The translations under genes and the position numbers were made by a program. Shown piece by piece: positions 1 through 7,525 of a DNA stretch of 27,041 bases. The first letter of the stretch is position 1, and each line of letters starts with the position of its first letter. The notes under the pieces were generated by a model. The model was not told where the DNA came from and made no database searches. It saw only the letters and a program-made list of their open reading frames with translations. This stretch comes from a virus: positions 1-27,041 of IMG/VR virus record IMGVR_UViG_3300032326_001704; one strand, given 5' to 3'.

Positions 1-885
1 ACGCATGACTTCAGCTTTTTCCTTGTTTAAGGGACTTAGCAATTCTTGCATCAGGTCTTGACGCTGATTGCTTTCTTTGATCATACGTATTTCACGTTCT
101 TTTGACTCAACAACAACTTTAGCTTGTTGTGAGATTTCAATGGCTTTCTTCAATTGCTTATTTTTGCCTTCTAGCATAGCGTATAGCTTGCGAACTTCTG
201 CTTTCTCATTTAGGTGAGTAGCACCAAATTCACTTGCGTATGCTTCAAAAATACGGCGACCAAAATTGTTCTCACGAGCAATTTTGATATCCTCTTGCAA
301 CTGACCCAGCTCATCCCGGAGATGACGGCTAACAGCGTGACTCATTTTCTCTGCACTTTCTTTTACGAAACGTGTTTTGAGTGTTTCAAGTTTTGCGCGA
401 GCTTCACGTACCAAGCGGACTTTTGTTTCCACCACGTCACGTTTGTCTGCGGCAAACTCTTGAATTTCACGAGCCAATGCATGCACCATGAAGTTTTCTA
501 GTTTTGCTAGTCCTTCTGTGTGCATCTTACGGTCTTTACGCAATTCGCCAATTTCTTCTGCAAGTTTTGTCACCAAGAAGCCGTTAAACTTCTGTGCTGA
601 CTCTTTCATCTTGCCTTGGAAACGAACGCGATCTTCTGCCAGTGATTGCTTTTCAGCAGCCACAGCTTGAATTTCTGCGGTGAGACTTTCTGTTACCATT
701 TTATCCAGGGCTTCAACCATTACTGACTTATCATGTTCGTAGCGTCCTGCATACTCTTCTCTGAGTTCTGCACGAGCCTGTTCACGAGCTTCACTTAACT
801 TGGCTTCCCAAGCTTCTGTAATCTCTTGACGAGTTTCCTCGGTGATCAGGTTGCTATCTAACAATGGTTTGATTGCATCTAACAT
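1..885 (-). CDS. 22: Prohead scaffold / core protein, gp22-like (C-terminus beyond window edge)
   Basis: The frame is open from the ATG at 885 to the left edge, giving 295 codons without a stop. It was read directly from the minus strand. The protein starts MLDAIKPLLDSNLITEETRQ and is almost entirely charged and helical (rich in E, K, A, R, Q), as expected of a long coiled-coil assembly scaffold. T4 gp22 is the internal scaffold that nucleates prohead assembly and is later cut up by the gp21 protease. The start is set by AAGGAG seven bases upstream of the ATG. It lies 13 bases downstream of the gp21-like gene, reproducing the T4 order 20-(67/68)-21-22. The call rests on composition, position and order rather than a signature motif. 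The next gene, outside the window, should be the major capsid protein. Confidence 0.8.
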   Translation of the reverse strand, partial: MLDAIKPLLDSNLITEETRQEITEAWEAKLSEAREQARAELREEYAGRYEHDKSVMVEALDKMVTESLTAEIQAVAAEKQSLAEDRVRFQGKMKESAQKFNGFLVTKLAEEIGELRKDRKMHTEGLAKLENFMVHALAREIQEFAADKRDVVETKVRLVREARAKLETLKTRFVKESAEKMSHAVSRHLRDELGQLQEDIKIARENNFGRRIFEAYASEFGATHLNEKAEVRKLYAMLEGKNKQLKKAIEISQQAKVVVESKEREIRMIKESNQRQDLMQELLSPLNKEKAEVMR

Positions 886-898
886 TTGTAGATTCTCC

Positions 899-1534
899 TT
901 AGATCTTAAGTTCTCTAATGAGTTTTACAACTTCATTTTTGAGATACTTTTGCACTTTGTTGTCTTCGCCCGCTTCCTTGGCTACCTCTAACAGTCTATG
1001 ACCGTACTTCATATTCATGAGACTTTCATATATTGCTTTAGGGTATGCATTGGGTGCGCTGGGTTGAGCAACCACATCTATAGTGACTATTTCAAAGTCA
1101 CTTACATGTCCTGTTCTGTCGTCGACGTTGCCGCTGCCACGACTTGAAACTCCTAATTTTACACCAGATGTCAGCAACGTCTTGATCAACTCACCCATAG
1201 GGGTTGGTAAAATCTTTAGTTTGCCACATCCAGCTTCGCCATCCATCCACATACCTTCAACACTGTGACACACACGATCTAGATTAATTTTTAAATCATC
1301 TGGGTGATCCACTTCGCCTAATACTGAGTTACCTTCTTTAATCTGTTGATTAATCGTGTTAACTGCTTTGCTGATTTCATGTAAAGGATAGACACGGTCA
1401 TTTGCATTGCGCTTGTTGCCTTCAATACAAATGCCTTTTAAATAGAGGCTCTTACCGTGGCCATCCGGTCCAGATTCTTCTAGAACCTGGATGTTGGCCT
1501 GATTAAAGGTAAGTTGTTCTCTTAGTGTTTTCAT
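899..1534 (-). CDS. 21: Prohead core protease, gp21-like (peptidase S77 family)
   Basis: This 211-aa protein has almost the same length as T4 gp21. T4 gp21 is the serine protease that sits in the prohead core, is activated on assembly, and cleaves the scaffold and capsid proteins at L/I-x-E sites. Visible family features are ANDRVYP near residue 44, GEVDHPDD with the likely catalytic His77, GVSSRGSG with the likely nucleophile Ser130 or Ser131, and a following DFEIVTIDVVAQPSAPNA block that should hold the acidic member and complete the fold. The C-terminus is charged and probably removed during autoactivation (inference). There is no clear Shine-Dalgarno before the ATG. The stop of the upstream acidic protein lies 3 bases away, so translation is probably coupled to it. 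Confidence 0.92.
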   Translation of the reverse strand: MKTLREQLTFNQANIQVLEESGPDGHGKSLYLKGICIEGNKRNANDRVYPLHEISKAVNTINQQIKEGNSVLGEVDHPDDLKINLDRVCHSVEGMWMDGEAGCGKLKILPTPMGELIKTLLTSGVKLGVSSRGSGNVDDRTGHVSDFEIVTIDVVAQPSAPNAYPKAIYESLMNMKYGHRLLEVAKEAGEDNKVQKYLKNEVVKLIRELKI

Positions 1535-1537
1535 CGA

Positions 1538-2359
1538 TTAACCGCGAGCTACTGGGCTCTTTGTGTTAACGCCGCTGGCCTGACTCATTACTGGCTTGGT
1601 AGCTGGCTTTTGATCTTTCATGCTATTTCCAGCTTTGTTCTGAAAATCGCCGATCAAGTCTTTAGTTTGATTGCTGTAAGCGCCGGGAGCGTCGTGACGT
1701 CCACCCATTTCGCCACCAGCGTGTACTGGCTTGACTGAGTTGCCAATTGGGCCTTTTGCACCTGCGTTAGCGGCTACAGTAGACTTCTTGTTGATGCCGC
1801 CTTCTTCAGAAGTCACTGGCTTTGGGGCTGCTTTTAAGCTAACAGCTTCCATCATGCCCATTTCTTCAGTGTCGTCCATTTCAATAGCGTCGCCGCCTTC
1901 GTCTGGGCCAAAACCGTCGCCGTCGCCCATGTCATTGTCGCCCATTAGGTCTTCAAATTCGGCCATCAACTGGTCTAATTTGTCTTCTAGGTTGAGGATG
2001 TCATCTTTGGTAGCTGGCTCATCACCGCCTTCGTCGTCCGTGCCGCCCATGTCGCCAGCATCGCCGTCGTCATCGCCGCCAAAATCTTCTTCGCCTTCCA
2101 TGTTCATGTCAGACTGTTCTTCAGCTTCAACATCGTCGATCAGGTTATCAGCAGCGTCGCCGCCCATTGGATCGCCTTCGTCGAGGTCTTCAGCTTCTTC
2201 GATGTCTTCGGCTTCTTCAAGATCTTCGCTGGCTTCTTCGGCCATCAAGTTCTCGTAAATTTCACGACTTTTTTCCACGACGATATCATGGAAAAGCTCA
2301 CGTGCTTTGCTTTCTTCATCATTGATCACGTATTCGATCAATTGTTCAAATTTGTTCAT
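1538..2359 (-). CDS. Acidic prohead core protein (gp67/gp68-type position)
   Basis: This is a 273-aa, very acidic protein. The first ~45 residues (MNKFEQLIEYVINDEESKAR followed by ELFHDIVVEKSREIYENLM) look like an ordered helical domain. Residues ~40-165 are a run of Asp, Glu, Gly and Met with many EEAED and GDDD-like stretches. Residues ~175-273 are a basic, Gly/Pro/Ala-rich tail with repeated KPVTSE, KPVMSQ and NTKSPVA-like elements. It sits between the portal and prohead protease genes, where T4 carries the small core proteins gp67 and gp68, and such acidic proteins fill the prohead core before proteolysis. The assignment is positional. CAGGAG lies about 6 bases before the ATG. An 83-bp gap upstream suggests a separate transcription start. 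Confidence 0.6.
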   Translation of the reverse strand: MNKFEQLIEYVINDEESKARELFHDIVVEKSREIYENLMAEEASEDLEEAEDIEEAEDLDEGDPMGGDAADNLIDDVEAEEQSDMNMEGEEDFGGDDDGDAGDMGGTDDEGGDEPATKDDILNLEDKLDQLMAEFEDLMGDNDMGDGDGFGPDEGGDAIEMDDTEEMGMMEAVSLKAAPKPVTSEEGGINKKSTVAANAGAKGPIGNSVKPVHAGGEMGGRHDAPGAYSNQTKDLIGDFQNKAGNSMKDQKPATKPVMSQASGVNTKSPVARG

Positions 2360-2442
2360 AGAAAACTCCTGTAGGTAAAGTGTAATGTTATTTACACATC
2401 AGGAGAAAAACACGCGGTTTATAAGGCCAAAACGGCCATAAA
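2360..2442 (-). promoter_or_regulatory. Intergenic spacer with possible terminator and promoter elements
   Basis: This 83-bp leftward spacer is the largest gap inside the head operon. Reading leftward, it contains an imperfect hairpin with GGCC arms around a TTTT-containing loop (about 2416-2436), then a T-rich run, then GTAAATAA at 2395-2388, and finally CAGGAG before the ATG at 2359. The layout is compatible with a weak terminator or attenuator followed by a late-type promoter for the acidic core protein, protease and scaffold genes. The stem is short and the GTAAATAA box deviates from TATAAATA, so both readings are tentative. Confidence 0.3.
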
Positions 2443-2664
2443 TTACACGGCCGGTGCTTCGGGGGCAGGTGCATACTGCTGACGCACCAGTTTGAGTTTT
2501 TCTTTGTATTCTACCATACGCACATCGTTCATTTTACGCAGTTTGTTTAGCTGACGTAAGGTCAGATGCGTTTTACGCAAGTCACCAATTTCTGGTTGGC
2601 TGTTGTCTTGCTCAAGGTCCTGATAGGCTTCAGGTTCTTTTTTGTAGAATTCGTTGAGTATCAT
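2443..2664 (-). CDS. Small conserved prohead-region protein after the portal gene
   Basis: This 73-aa protein has an acidic N-terminus, a basic helical middle (LTLRQLNKLRKMNDVRMVEY, residues ~33-52) and an Ala/Pro tail. It starts 8 bases after the portal stop codon and is on the same strand, so it is almost certainly co-transcribed with the portal. T4-like phages carry small head genes (67, 68) in this slot, and the LTLRQLNKLRKM pattern looks like a conserved short family of this position. I cannot assign a role from sequence alone. No strong Shine-Dalgarno is visible, which again suggests coupling to the portal gene. Confidence 0.65.
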   Translation of the reverse strand: MILNEFYKKEPEAYQDLEQDNSQPEIGDLRKTHLTLRQLNKLRKMNDVRMVEYKEKLKLVRQQYAPAPEAPAV

Positions 2665-2672
2665 ACGGATAT

Positions 2673-4457
2673 TTATGCTGGCGGGGCGCCTGCACCACCC
2701 ACGCCTCCGGGCACTACAGGACCTGCTGGTGCTGAGCCCACTTCAGGAGCGCCTACTCCTGCTGGCTCCATTTGCCCAATTTCTTCGCCTGTGGCAATGT
2801 CTGTTTCAAGTTGTCCTGGGCTGACTCCTATTGAGCGCAGATCGCTGCCTGCAGGTTCTATTGTGGGCTCGTCGCGTTCTTCACGCCACATTGTTTCGTT
2901 TTCTTTGATTTCTTCTTCAGTCAATCCCAGGAAGCGTTCTAGCAAGAAACGTTTTGACATGTAAGGCAGTGGCTCCATCTGCATAAACGCTTGAATACGT
3001 GTGTTATCCAGTTCGCTTTGACGGTAACTTGCAAAGTTTTGCGGTGCATTAAAGCCTATTGAGAACAGGCCTGAGTCTATGTTAAACCCACGCCACTTCA
3101 AGAACATCTTGAATTCGTCGTCTAATTTCTCAGCAATCAAAGACTGTAAACGTTCACAATACTGGTTAAATCTGTACTCTTGTATGAGTGCTGTGCCTAC
3201 TTTTCCGTCGCTTAAAGCACGGTCTGAGTCGTCTGGACCAGTGGGCAAATAGCTACTAGGCACACGTAGACCACGTGCCATTTTGTTGTTGAAATATTTT
3301 AAGTCGTCAATTTCGCCTAGGTTTGAACCGCCGGCCAGTGTTTCAACACTGCTGCCACGTCCGTCTTGACCTTGGGGAAAGAAGTAGTCTTCGTTGATTG
3401 ACAGCGGATTGTAACTGGAATCCATCATGTTTTGTCCGCCACCTGTGATGGTAGGAATTCTACGCTGATGCATTTCATTTTTGACACGTTCAACAAACTG
3501 CATGGCAAGGTGGCTGGGCATGTTTCCCACGTCAATTTTGAAGATGCGTCGCTCAGGAGCACGACTCACACGATAGATAAGAATAGCATCTTCCAGCAGT
3601 TCTTTCTGTTTGTATACCTTGTAAATCTGTTCTAGTATACTGCGGCCAAACGGCCAAAACACATCCAGGCCTTCGTTCAAGCTGCAATGTACCACGTGCT
3701 TGGCATCTAGTGTGGCTTCATTCATGGCATGCATGAATCGGCTGTTGCCCACGCCGCCGCCTGCACCGCCGTTGGGCATGGTATAGTTTGATGATCCTGA
3801 TATGGTACCTGTCACAGGATTGGTCATGTAGTCTGTGGTTGTTTTTGCTGCCACAGTCATGTTTTGAAAGTTGGGGTTGATGTCGCGAATCACATACTGC
3901 TCAGGACGTTTGCCTTCTGATTCGTTCACAATCACACGCATGACCTTGCTCATGTCCACCCACATCATTTCAAAGTTTTCAGGATCACGAACAAAAATTT
4001 GGTCACCATACTTGATGGTGTTGCGGAACAGTTTGAAGATACGCTGGTCCAGTTTGTTCAGCTTGACCCACTGTTGCAGTTGTTTTTTGATAATACCAAT
4101 CTCGTGATCAGTGGGCTTGTCATTGTACTTGACGTCAAACGGTGTGCCGTTGGTTTCATTCATCTGTGTGGAGAACTCAGCAATGATGTCCAAACAGGCA
4201 TTGACTTCTGAGTCCATGTCCATGTTTTCATACTGATTGTAACGTTCCACACGATTGGGGTGTCCTGAATAGACTTCAGGTAGTCGGCTGGCATAGTTGC
4301 GAAACACAAAGTCTGCTTGCGCCGAAGCATTGCTGCCGTCGTTGCGAGGATAGTTTGGTAAACCAAACTGATTCTTGCCCGAGATTGGACTCATCACACC
4401 TGAATTGTCAGCGACTTTAAAGTACTTGCGCCACGAACCTTGTTGTTTATCTGCCAT
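2673..4457 (-). CDS. 20: Portal vertex protein, gp20-like
   Basis: This 594-aa protein is slightly longer than T4 gp20 (524 aa). Portal proteins form the dodecameric ring at one capsid vertex, initiate prohead assembly, dock the terminase and pass DNA. Diagnostic stretches include EVNACLDIIAEFSTQMNE near residue 83, the stem-region block GRSILEQIYKVYKQKELLED with IYRVSRAPERRIFKIDVGN (residues ~265-310), and a wing/clip block ending GGSNLGEIDDLKYFNNKMAR then GLRVPSSYLP (residues ~375-405), which is a hallmark of T4-type portals. The last ~60 residues are a Gly/Pro/Ala-rich tail that looks disordered. The ATG lies 19 bases downstream of the tape measure stop. There is no Shine-Dalgarno, but a GTAAATAA box lies 6 bases upstream. 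Identification is firm. Confidence 0.95.
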   Translation of the reverse strand: MADKQQGSWRKYFKVADNSGVMSPISGKNQFGLPNYPRNDGSNASAQADFVFRNYASRLPEVYSGHPNRVERYNQYENMDMDSEVNACLDIIAEFSTQMNETNGTPFDVKYNDKPTDHEIGIIKKQLQQWVKLNKLDQRIFKLFRNTIKYGDQIFVRDPENFEMMWVDMSKVMRVIVNESEGKRPEQYVIRDINPNFQNMTVAAKTTTDYMTNPVTGTISGSSNYTMPNGGAGGGVGNSRFMHAMNEATLDAKHVVHCSLNEGLDVFWPFGRSILEQIYKVYKQKELLEDAILIYRVSRAPERRIFKIDVGNMPSHLAMQFVERVKNEMHQRRIPTITGGGQNMMDSSYNPLSINEDYFFPQGQDGRGSSVETLAGGSNLGEIDDLKYFNNKMARGLRVPSSYLPTGPDDSDRALSDGKVGTALIQEYRFNQYCERLQSLIAEKLDDEFKMFLKWRGFNIDSGLFSIGFNAPQNFASYRQSELDNTRIQAFMQMEPLPYMSKRFLLERFLGLTEEEIKENETMWREERDEPTIEPAGSDLRSIGVSPGQLETDIATGEEIGQMEPAGVGAPEVGSAPAGPVVPGGVGGAGAPPA

Positions 4458-4476
4458 AGTAGTTTATTTACCGTGA

Positions 4477-7400
4477 TCAGCTTTGCATACGCAACATCTT
4501 GTTTGAGATGTCGTTGCCACTCTTTTGCGCTCTCACCATTTCTTCCATCATGGCTGCCATTTTAGCATTACTGTCAGCCATGCTTTCAAACAATTTTACA
4601 AAGTTTCCACCAGCGTTATTCAAAGGAATCACAGCTTCTTGACCGTGTAGAGTAGCTGGATAACCGCTGTCAGGACCAACTGCAACGCCACCTTCACTGA
4701 GTTTGATGTCACCGCCTTCGTGTTTAGCCACAGAGAAGTGCATAGCATCTTTGATTGACGCCCAGTTTCCTCCCCAACCCAGTCCTAGTTGTTTAGCCAC
4801 AGCTGAAATATTTTCTGGCATGTCTGTAATCAATTGACTGCCCATGGGGTTCTCAGCTGGGTTGATGTCAATAGCGCCGCCATGACCATGAACACTCTTC
4901 ACCCCAGGTTTGCCACGTACATCTCGGTCAACAAAGCCACCTAGACTCTTGATTTCATACCCTACAGAATCAAGATAGTCAATGATGCCTTGAAACCTTG
5001 GTGCAAACTCAGTGTTAACTTGTGCAGACTTGCCAGTTTTGCTGCGTACAGATGTCAGTTTTGGTGGTCCTTTGATTCCTTGACCACCACTTTGTCCTAC
5101 TGCCTGATGTTCTTCTGGTCCTTTGAGTCCTTGGCCGCCGCCCATGCTTGGCATTCCAGCAGCTGAAGGCATTTGCAGCCCGGTACCTCTGCCCATGCTT
5201 GGCATTCCAGCAGCTGAAGGCATTTGCAGCCCTGTACCTCCGCCCATGCCCGATGGCATTTGCAGCCCAGTACCTCCACCGCTGACCGTGGCGCCCATGG
5301 CACGTTGCATTATGATATTTCTACGAGCTGCATCTGCTTTGTCTTTGCCCATGGTTTTTTCCATGTGATCCAGCATCTTTGTCAGTTCATTTTTTTGTTC
5401 TTCCAGCAACTCAACTTCTTCAAGACTCAGATCAGTTTTGAGTTTTCGCAGTCGGTCTTGCAGTCGGCTGAAGTCTTGTGTCTTTTTCAAGTCTATATCT
5501 GTGAGTTTGGCCAGGGTCACAGTGTCGTTGGCAATCTCTTTGGCTGCTCGTTCAATAATTTCAATTCTGCTGTTGGCCCCACTGGTGATGCCAGCAATTT
5601 GATCATTTGGAACAATTTGCCCGGCCACGTTTGGTCTAAAGAATTCCTCTCCACGCTCGCCCACTCTGTACAATTTGCCAGCATCAACAGGGCCGCCTGC
5701 GGCTCTCCCACCTTCAACATTTTTTTTGGCGTCTCTACCTAACATTAACCCAATTGTGGCGCCAAGGCCTGTGCCAAGGGTAGCCCCCAATTTGGCACCA
5801 ATAATAGCACCAGGTGGGCCGCCCAACAATCCAAGCAGGCCGCCCACAATTGCACCTGCTACTCCGCCTACTCCGCCTCCGCCGGTGGTGCCAACTAGTT
5901 CTGCACCAGCACCTCCTGTGACTTTTTGCACGCTTTCTAGACCTTTTGTTGCAGTGTCTGCCACGGGTTTAGCCATCTCTTTCAATTTGGCCAAGTATCC
6001 TTGTGTAGCACCAACCAAGTCGCTGAGCCCTGCCGCAGCCATAGCTGCTTTTTCAGCCATGAGCGCAGTTTGAGTTTGAGCTGGTCCAATACCTATAGAT
6101 ATGAAATCTTCTACTGCCTTTGTGGCTTTAACTTGTGCGTCTATCAGCTTGGCCTGCCCCTCAAGTATGCCATCAGCGGCTTTTTTGCCAGTGACACCTT
6201 GCAGTTCTTGCTCTTTCCTAATCTGCTCCAAAGTCATTGTTTGTAACTTTTCAGCTACAATTCTTGCTTTGGTGGTTTCTCCCATGCTCACAAAAGTATC
6301 ATCGTTGGCACTGAGTTTGGCTAGGCTGGCACGGAAACGATCTCCTGATTCTCCAACTGAACCAAATATGCGTTTTATTGCTTCAAGTTCAGAAATTTGA
6401 CCTTTTTGCGCCAGTGCTAGATCTCGCATGGCGTTGGGTGCTGATTGTAATAGTTTTGCACCTTCGTCAGTGATAACACCTGATTGCAATGAACGTATCA
6501 TCTTGGCAATGGCCGGACTAAAGTCGTTAGCAATATCGCTGATCTTTTGTACTCTGTCTGCTTCTAGCTTGCCACGCTCACCTTGCATTTGCAATTCACG
6601 AATCACACCAGCGTGTTGCTCTTCCATCATGGCTTCTTCGCGAGCTTTTTCACGTTCAGCTCGCTGAACACCTGTGAGTTTGGTCAGCGCATCTTGTTCT
6701 ATCAGGTATTTTTTTGCACCTTCGGCCAACTGATCCACAGTCATCTTTTGAGCATAGCCCAGGCGAGTCTGTGTACGCAAATACCCTGCCATGCCCTCTG
6801 TAATATCTTTGGGCATGAGGCCCATCTTGAGCATGCTTTCTCTTGCAGGCTCCATGGCCTTGCCCATGTTTTCCAGTGCTTGACGGCCTTTGTAAACTGA
6901 ACCACCAAAGTTGGCAAGATCTTTGCTGTTGTCTGCAACTATCTGAACATAGTCGCCCAGTTCGTTCATACTAAGGCCAAGTTTTTGTGCGCCGTTTTTG
7001 ACCCCAGTCATGCCATCGGACGCTGCGGCTCCAGATTTGGCCAGGCCTGAGAATCCTTTGTACATCTTGTCGGCCATCTCGTTGGCTGCTTGTGTGTACT
7101 TGATGTAGGCCGTGGTGGCCATGGTAAGACCAGCAATCAGGCCTTTGATTAGTATGCCGCCGGGCATCAACAACGCCAGGGCTGCGCCAGCGGCCTGGGC
7201 GGCTGTGGCCAGGCCGTCTAAACTTTCATTAAATGCAGCCGCACCTTTTTTGCCTTCCAGCATGGCCCGGCCAGCAGACATGCCTGCAGATGCCAAACTG
7301 GCCACTGCTTCAGCGCCTTTTGCAGTGCCCGCAGTGAAATTTTCAATTCCGTGTTTGGCTTTCATTTCCGCGTCGCGGCGGGCGTCTGAAGTTGCCTGTG

Positions 7401-7485
7401 AAACTCTACCATTGTCTGCTAGCTCTTGGTTGACTCTTCTCAACGTTTCGGCTAGTTCTGCTGCGGCTCTTTCTGCGTCTGTCAT
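4477..7485 (-). CDS. Tape measure / tail lysin protein with C-terminal M15 peptidase domain
   Basis: This 1002-aa protein has the architecture of a tail tape measure. It has a helical N-terminus and a hydrophobic stretch at ~97-130. A long helical region follows, then a second Gly-rich hydrophobic segment (~534-581) that could insert into the host membrane, a coiled coil (~650-710), and Gly/Met/Pro repeats (~735-782). Near the end it carries a zinc peptidase of the M15 (VanY/L-Ala-D-Glu endolysin) type. SVHGHGGAID fits SxHxxGxAxD with zinc ligands His866 and Asp873, and DAMHF gives catalytic Asp913 and zinc ligand His916. The tail motif YPATLHGQEAVIPL (~940-955) is common in tape measures. 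It probably sets tail length and helps cut the cell wall during DNA entry. It is transcribed from an exact TATAAATA late promoter, upstream of the portal gene. Confidence 0.85.
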   Translation of the reverse strand: MTDAERAAAELAETLRRVNQELADNGRVSQATSDARRDAEMKAKHGIENFTAGTAKGAEAVASLASAGMSAGRAMLEGKKGAAAFNESLDGLATAAQAAGAALALLMPGGILIKGLIAGLTMATTAYIKYTQAANEMADKMYKGFSGLAKSGAAASDGMTGVKNGAQKLGLSMNELGDYVQIVADNSKDLANFGGSVYKGRQALENMGKAMEPARESMLKMGLMPKDITEGMAGYLRTQTRLGYAQKMTVDQLAEGAKKYLIEQDALTKLTGVQRAEREKAREEAMMEEQHAGVIRELQMQGERGKLEADRVQKISDIANDFSPAIAKMIRSLQSGVITDEGAKLLQSAPNAMRDLALAQKGQISELEAIKRIFGSVGESGDRFRASLAKLSANDDTFVSMGETTKARIVAEKLQTMTLEQIRKEQELQGVTGKKAADGILEGQAKLIDAQVKATKAVEDFISIGIGPAQTQTALMAEKAAMAAAGLSDLVGATQGYLAKLKEMAKPVADTATKGLESVQKVTGGAGAELVGTTGGGGVGGVAGAIVGGLLGLLGGPPGAIIGAKLGATLGTGLGATIGLMLGRDAKKNVEGGRAAGGPVDAGKLYRVGERGEEFFRPNVAGQIVPNDQIAGITSGANSRIEIIERAAKEIANDTVTLAKLTDIDLKKTQDFSRLQDRLRKLKTDLSLEEVELLEEQKNELTKMLDHMEKTMGKDKADAARRNIIMQRAMGATVSGGGTGLQMPSGMGGGTGLQMPSAAGMPSMGRGTGLQMPSAAGMPSMGGGQGLKGPEEHQAVGQSGGQGIKGPPKLTSVRSKTGKSAQVNTEFAPRFQGIIDYLDSVGYEIKSLGGFVDRDVRGKPGVKSVHGHGGAIDINPAENPMGSQLITDMPENISAVAKQLGLGWGGNWASIKDAMHFSVAKHEGGDIKLSEGGVAVGPDSGYPATLHGQEAVIPLNNAGGNFVKLFESMADSNAKMAAMMEEMVRAQKSGNDISNKMLRMQS
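5141..5281. repeat. 51-bp tandem repeat (two full units plus one 39-bp unit) in the tape measure gene
   Basis: Units lie at 5141-5191, 5192-5242 and a shortened one at 5243-5281. The first two differ at only a few bases. The third lacks four codons. On the coding strand each unit encodes a GTGLQMPSAAGMPSMG-type segment, just upstream of the peptidase domain. All length changes are multiples of three, so the frame is kept. Such repeats can expand or contract by slippage and would change the linker between the tape measure rod and the peptidase. Confidence 0.9.
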
Positions 7486-7495
7486 TTTGTGTGCC

Positions 7496-7503
7496 TATAA
7501 GTA
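7496..7503 (+). promoter_or_regulatory. Near-consensus late promoter (TATAAGTA) for the baseplate hub operon
   Basis: TATAAGTA differs from TATAAATA at one position and points rightward toward the ATG at 7526, with AGGTGAT as the ribosome binding site between. Together with the opposite box at 7510-7517 it forms a 26-bp imperfect inverted repeat (7494-7519) beginning CCTATAA and ending TTATAGG. The assignment depends on similarity to the T4 late consensus. Confidence 0.55.
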
Positions 7504-7509
7504 ATTGTA

Positions 7510-7517
7510 TATTTATA
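7510..7517 (-). promoter_or_regulatory. T4-type late promoter (TATAAATA) for the tape measure/head operon
   Basis: On the minus strand this is the exact TATAAATA box recognised by T4-type gp55 with RNA polymerase, which needs no -35 element. The expected start of transcription is 5-7 bases downstream, leaving a leader of roughly 18 bases before the ATG at 7485. A gp55-like sigma factor is encoded in this window. The box lies in a 40-bp gap between divergent structural genes. Confidence 0.7.
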
Positions 7518-7525
7518 GGTGATTT

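Noticed and set aside
1731-2258. 175-aa open frame on the plus strand, Ser/Pro rich
   Set aside because: It is the reverse-strand shadow of the Asp/Glu-rich prohead core gene. GAC/GAA codons read backwards give Ser- and Phe-type runs. No ribosome binding site.
2665-2674. CATAAATA on the minus strand, a late promoter look-alike
   Set aside because: It overlaps the portal stop codon and would start transcription at or inside the next ATG.
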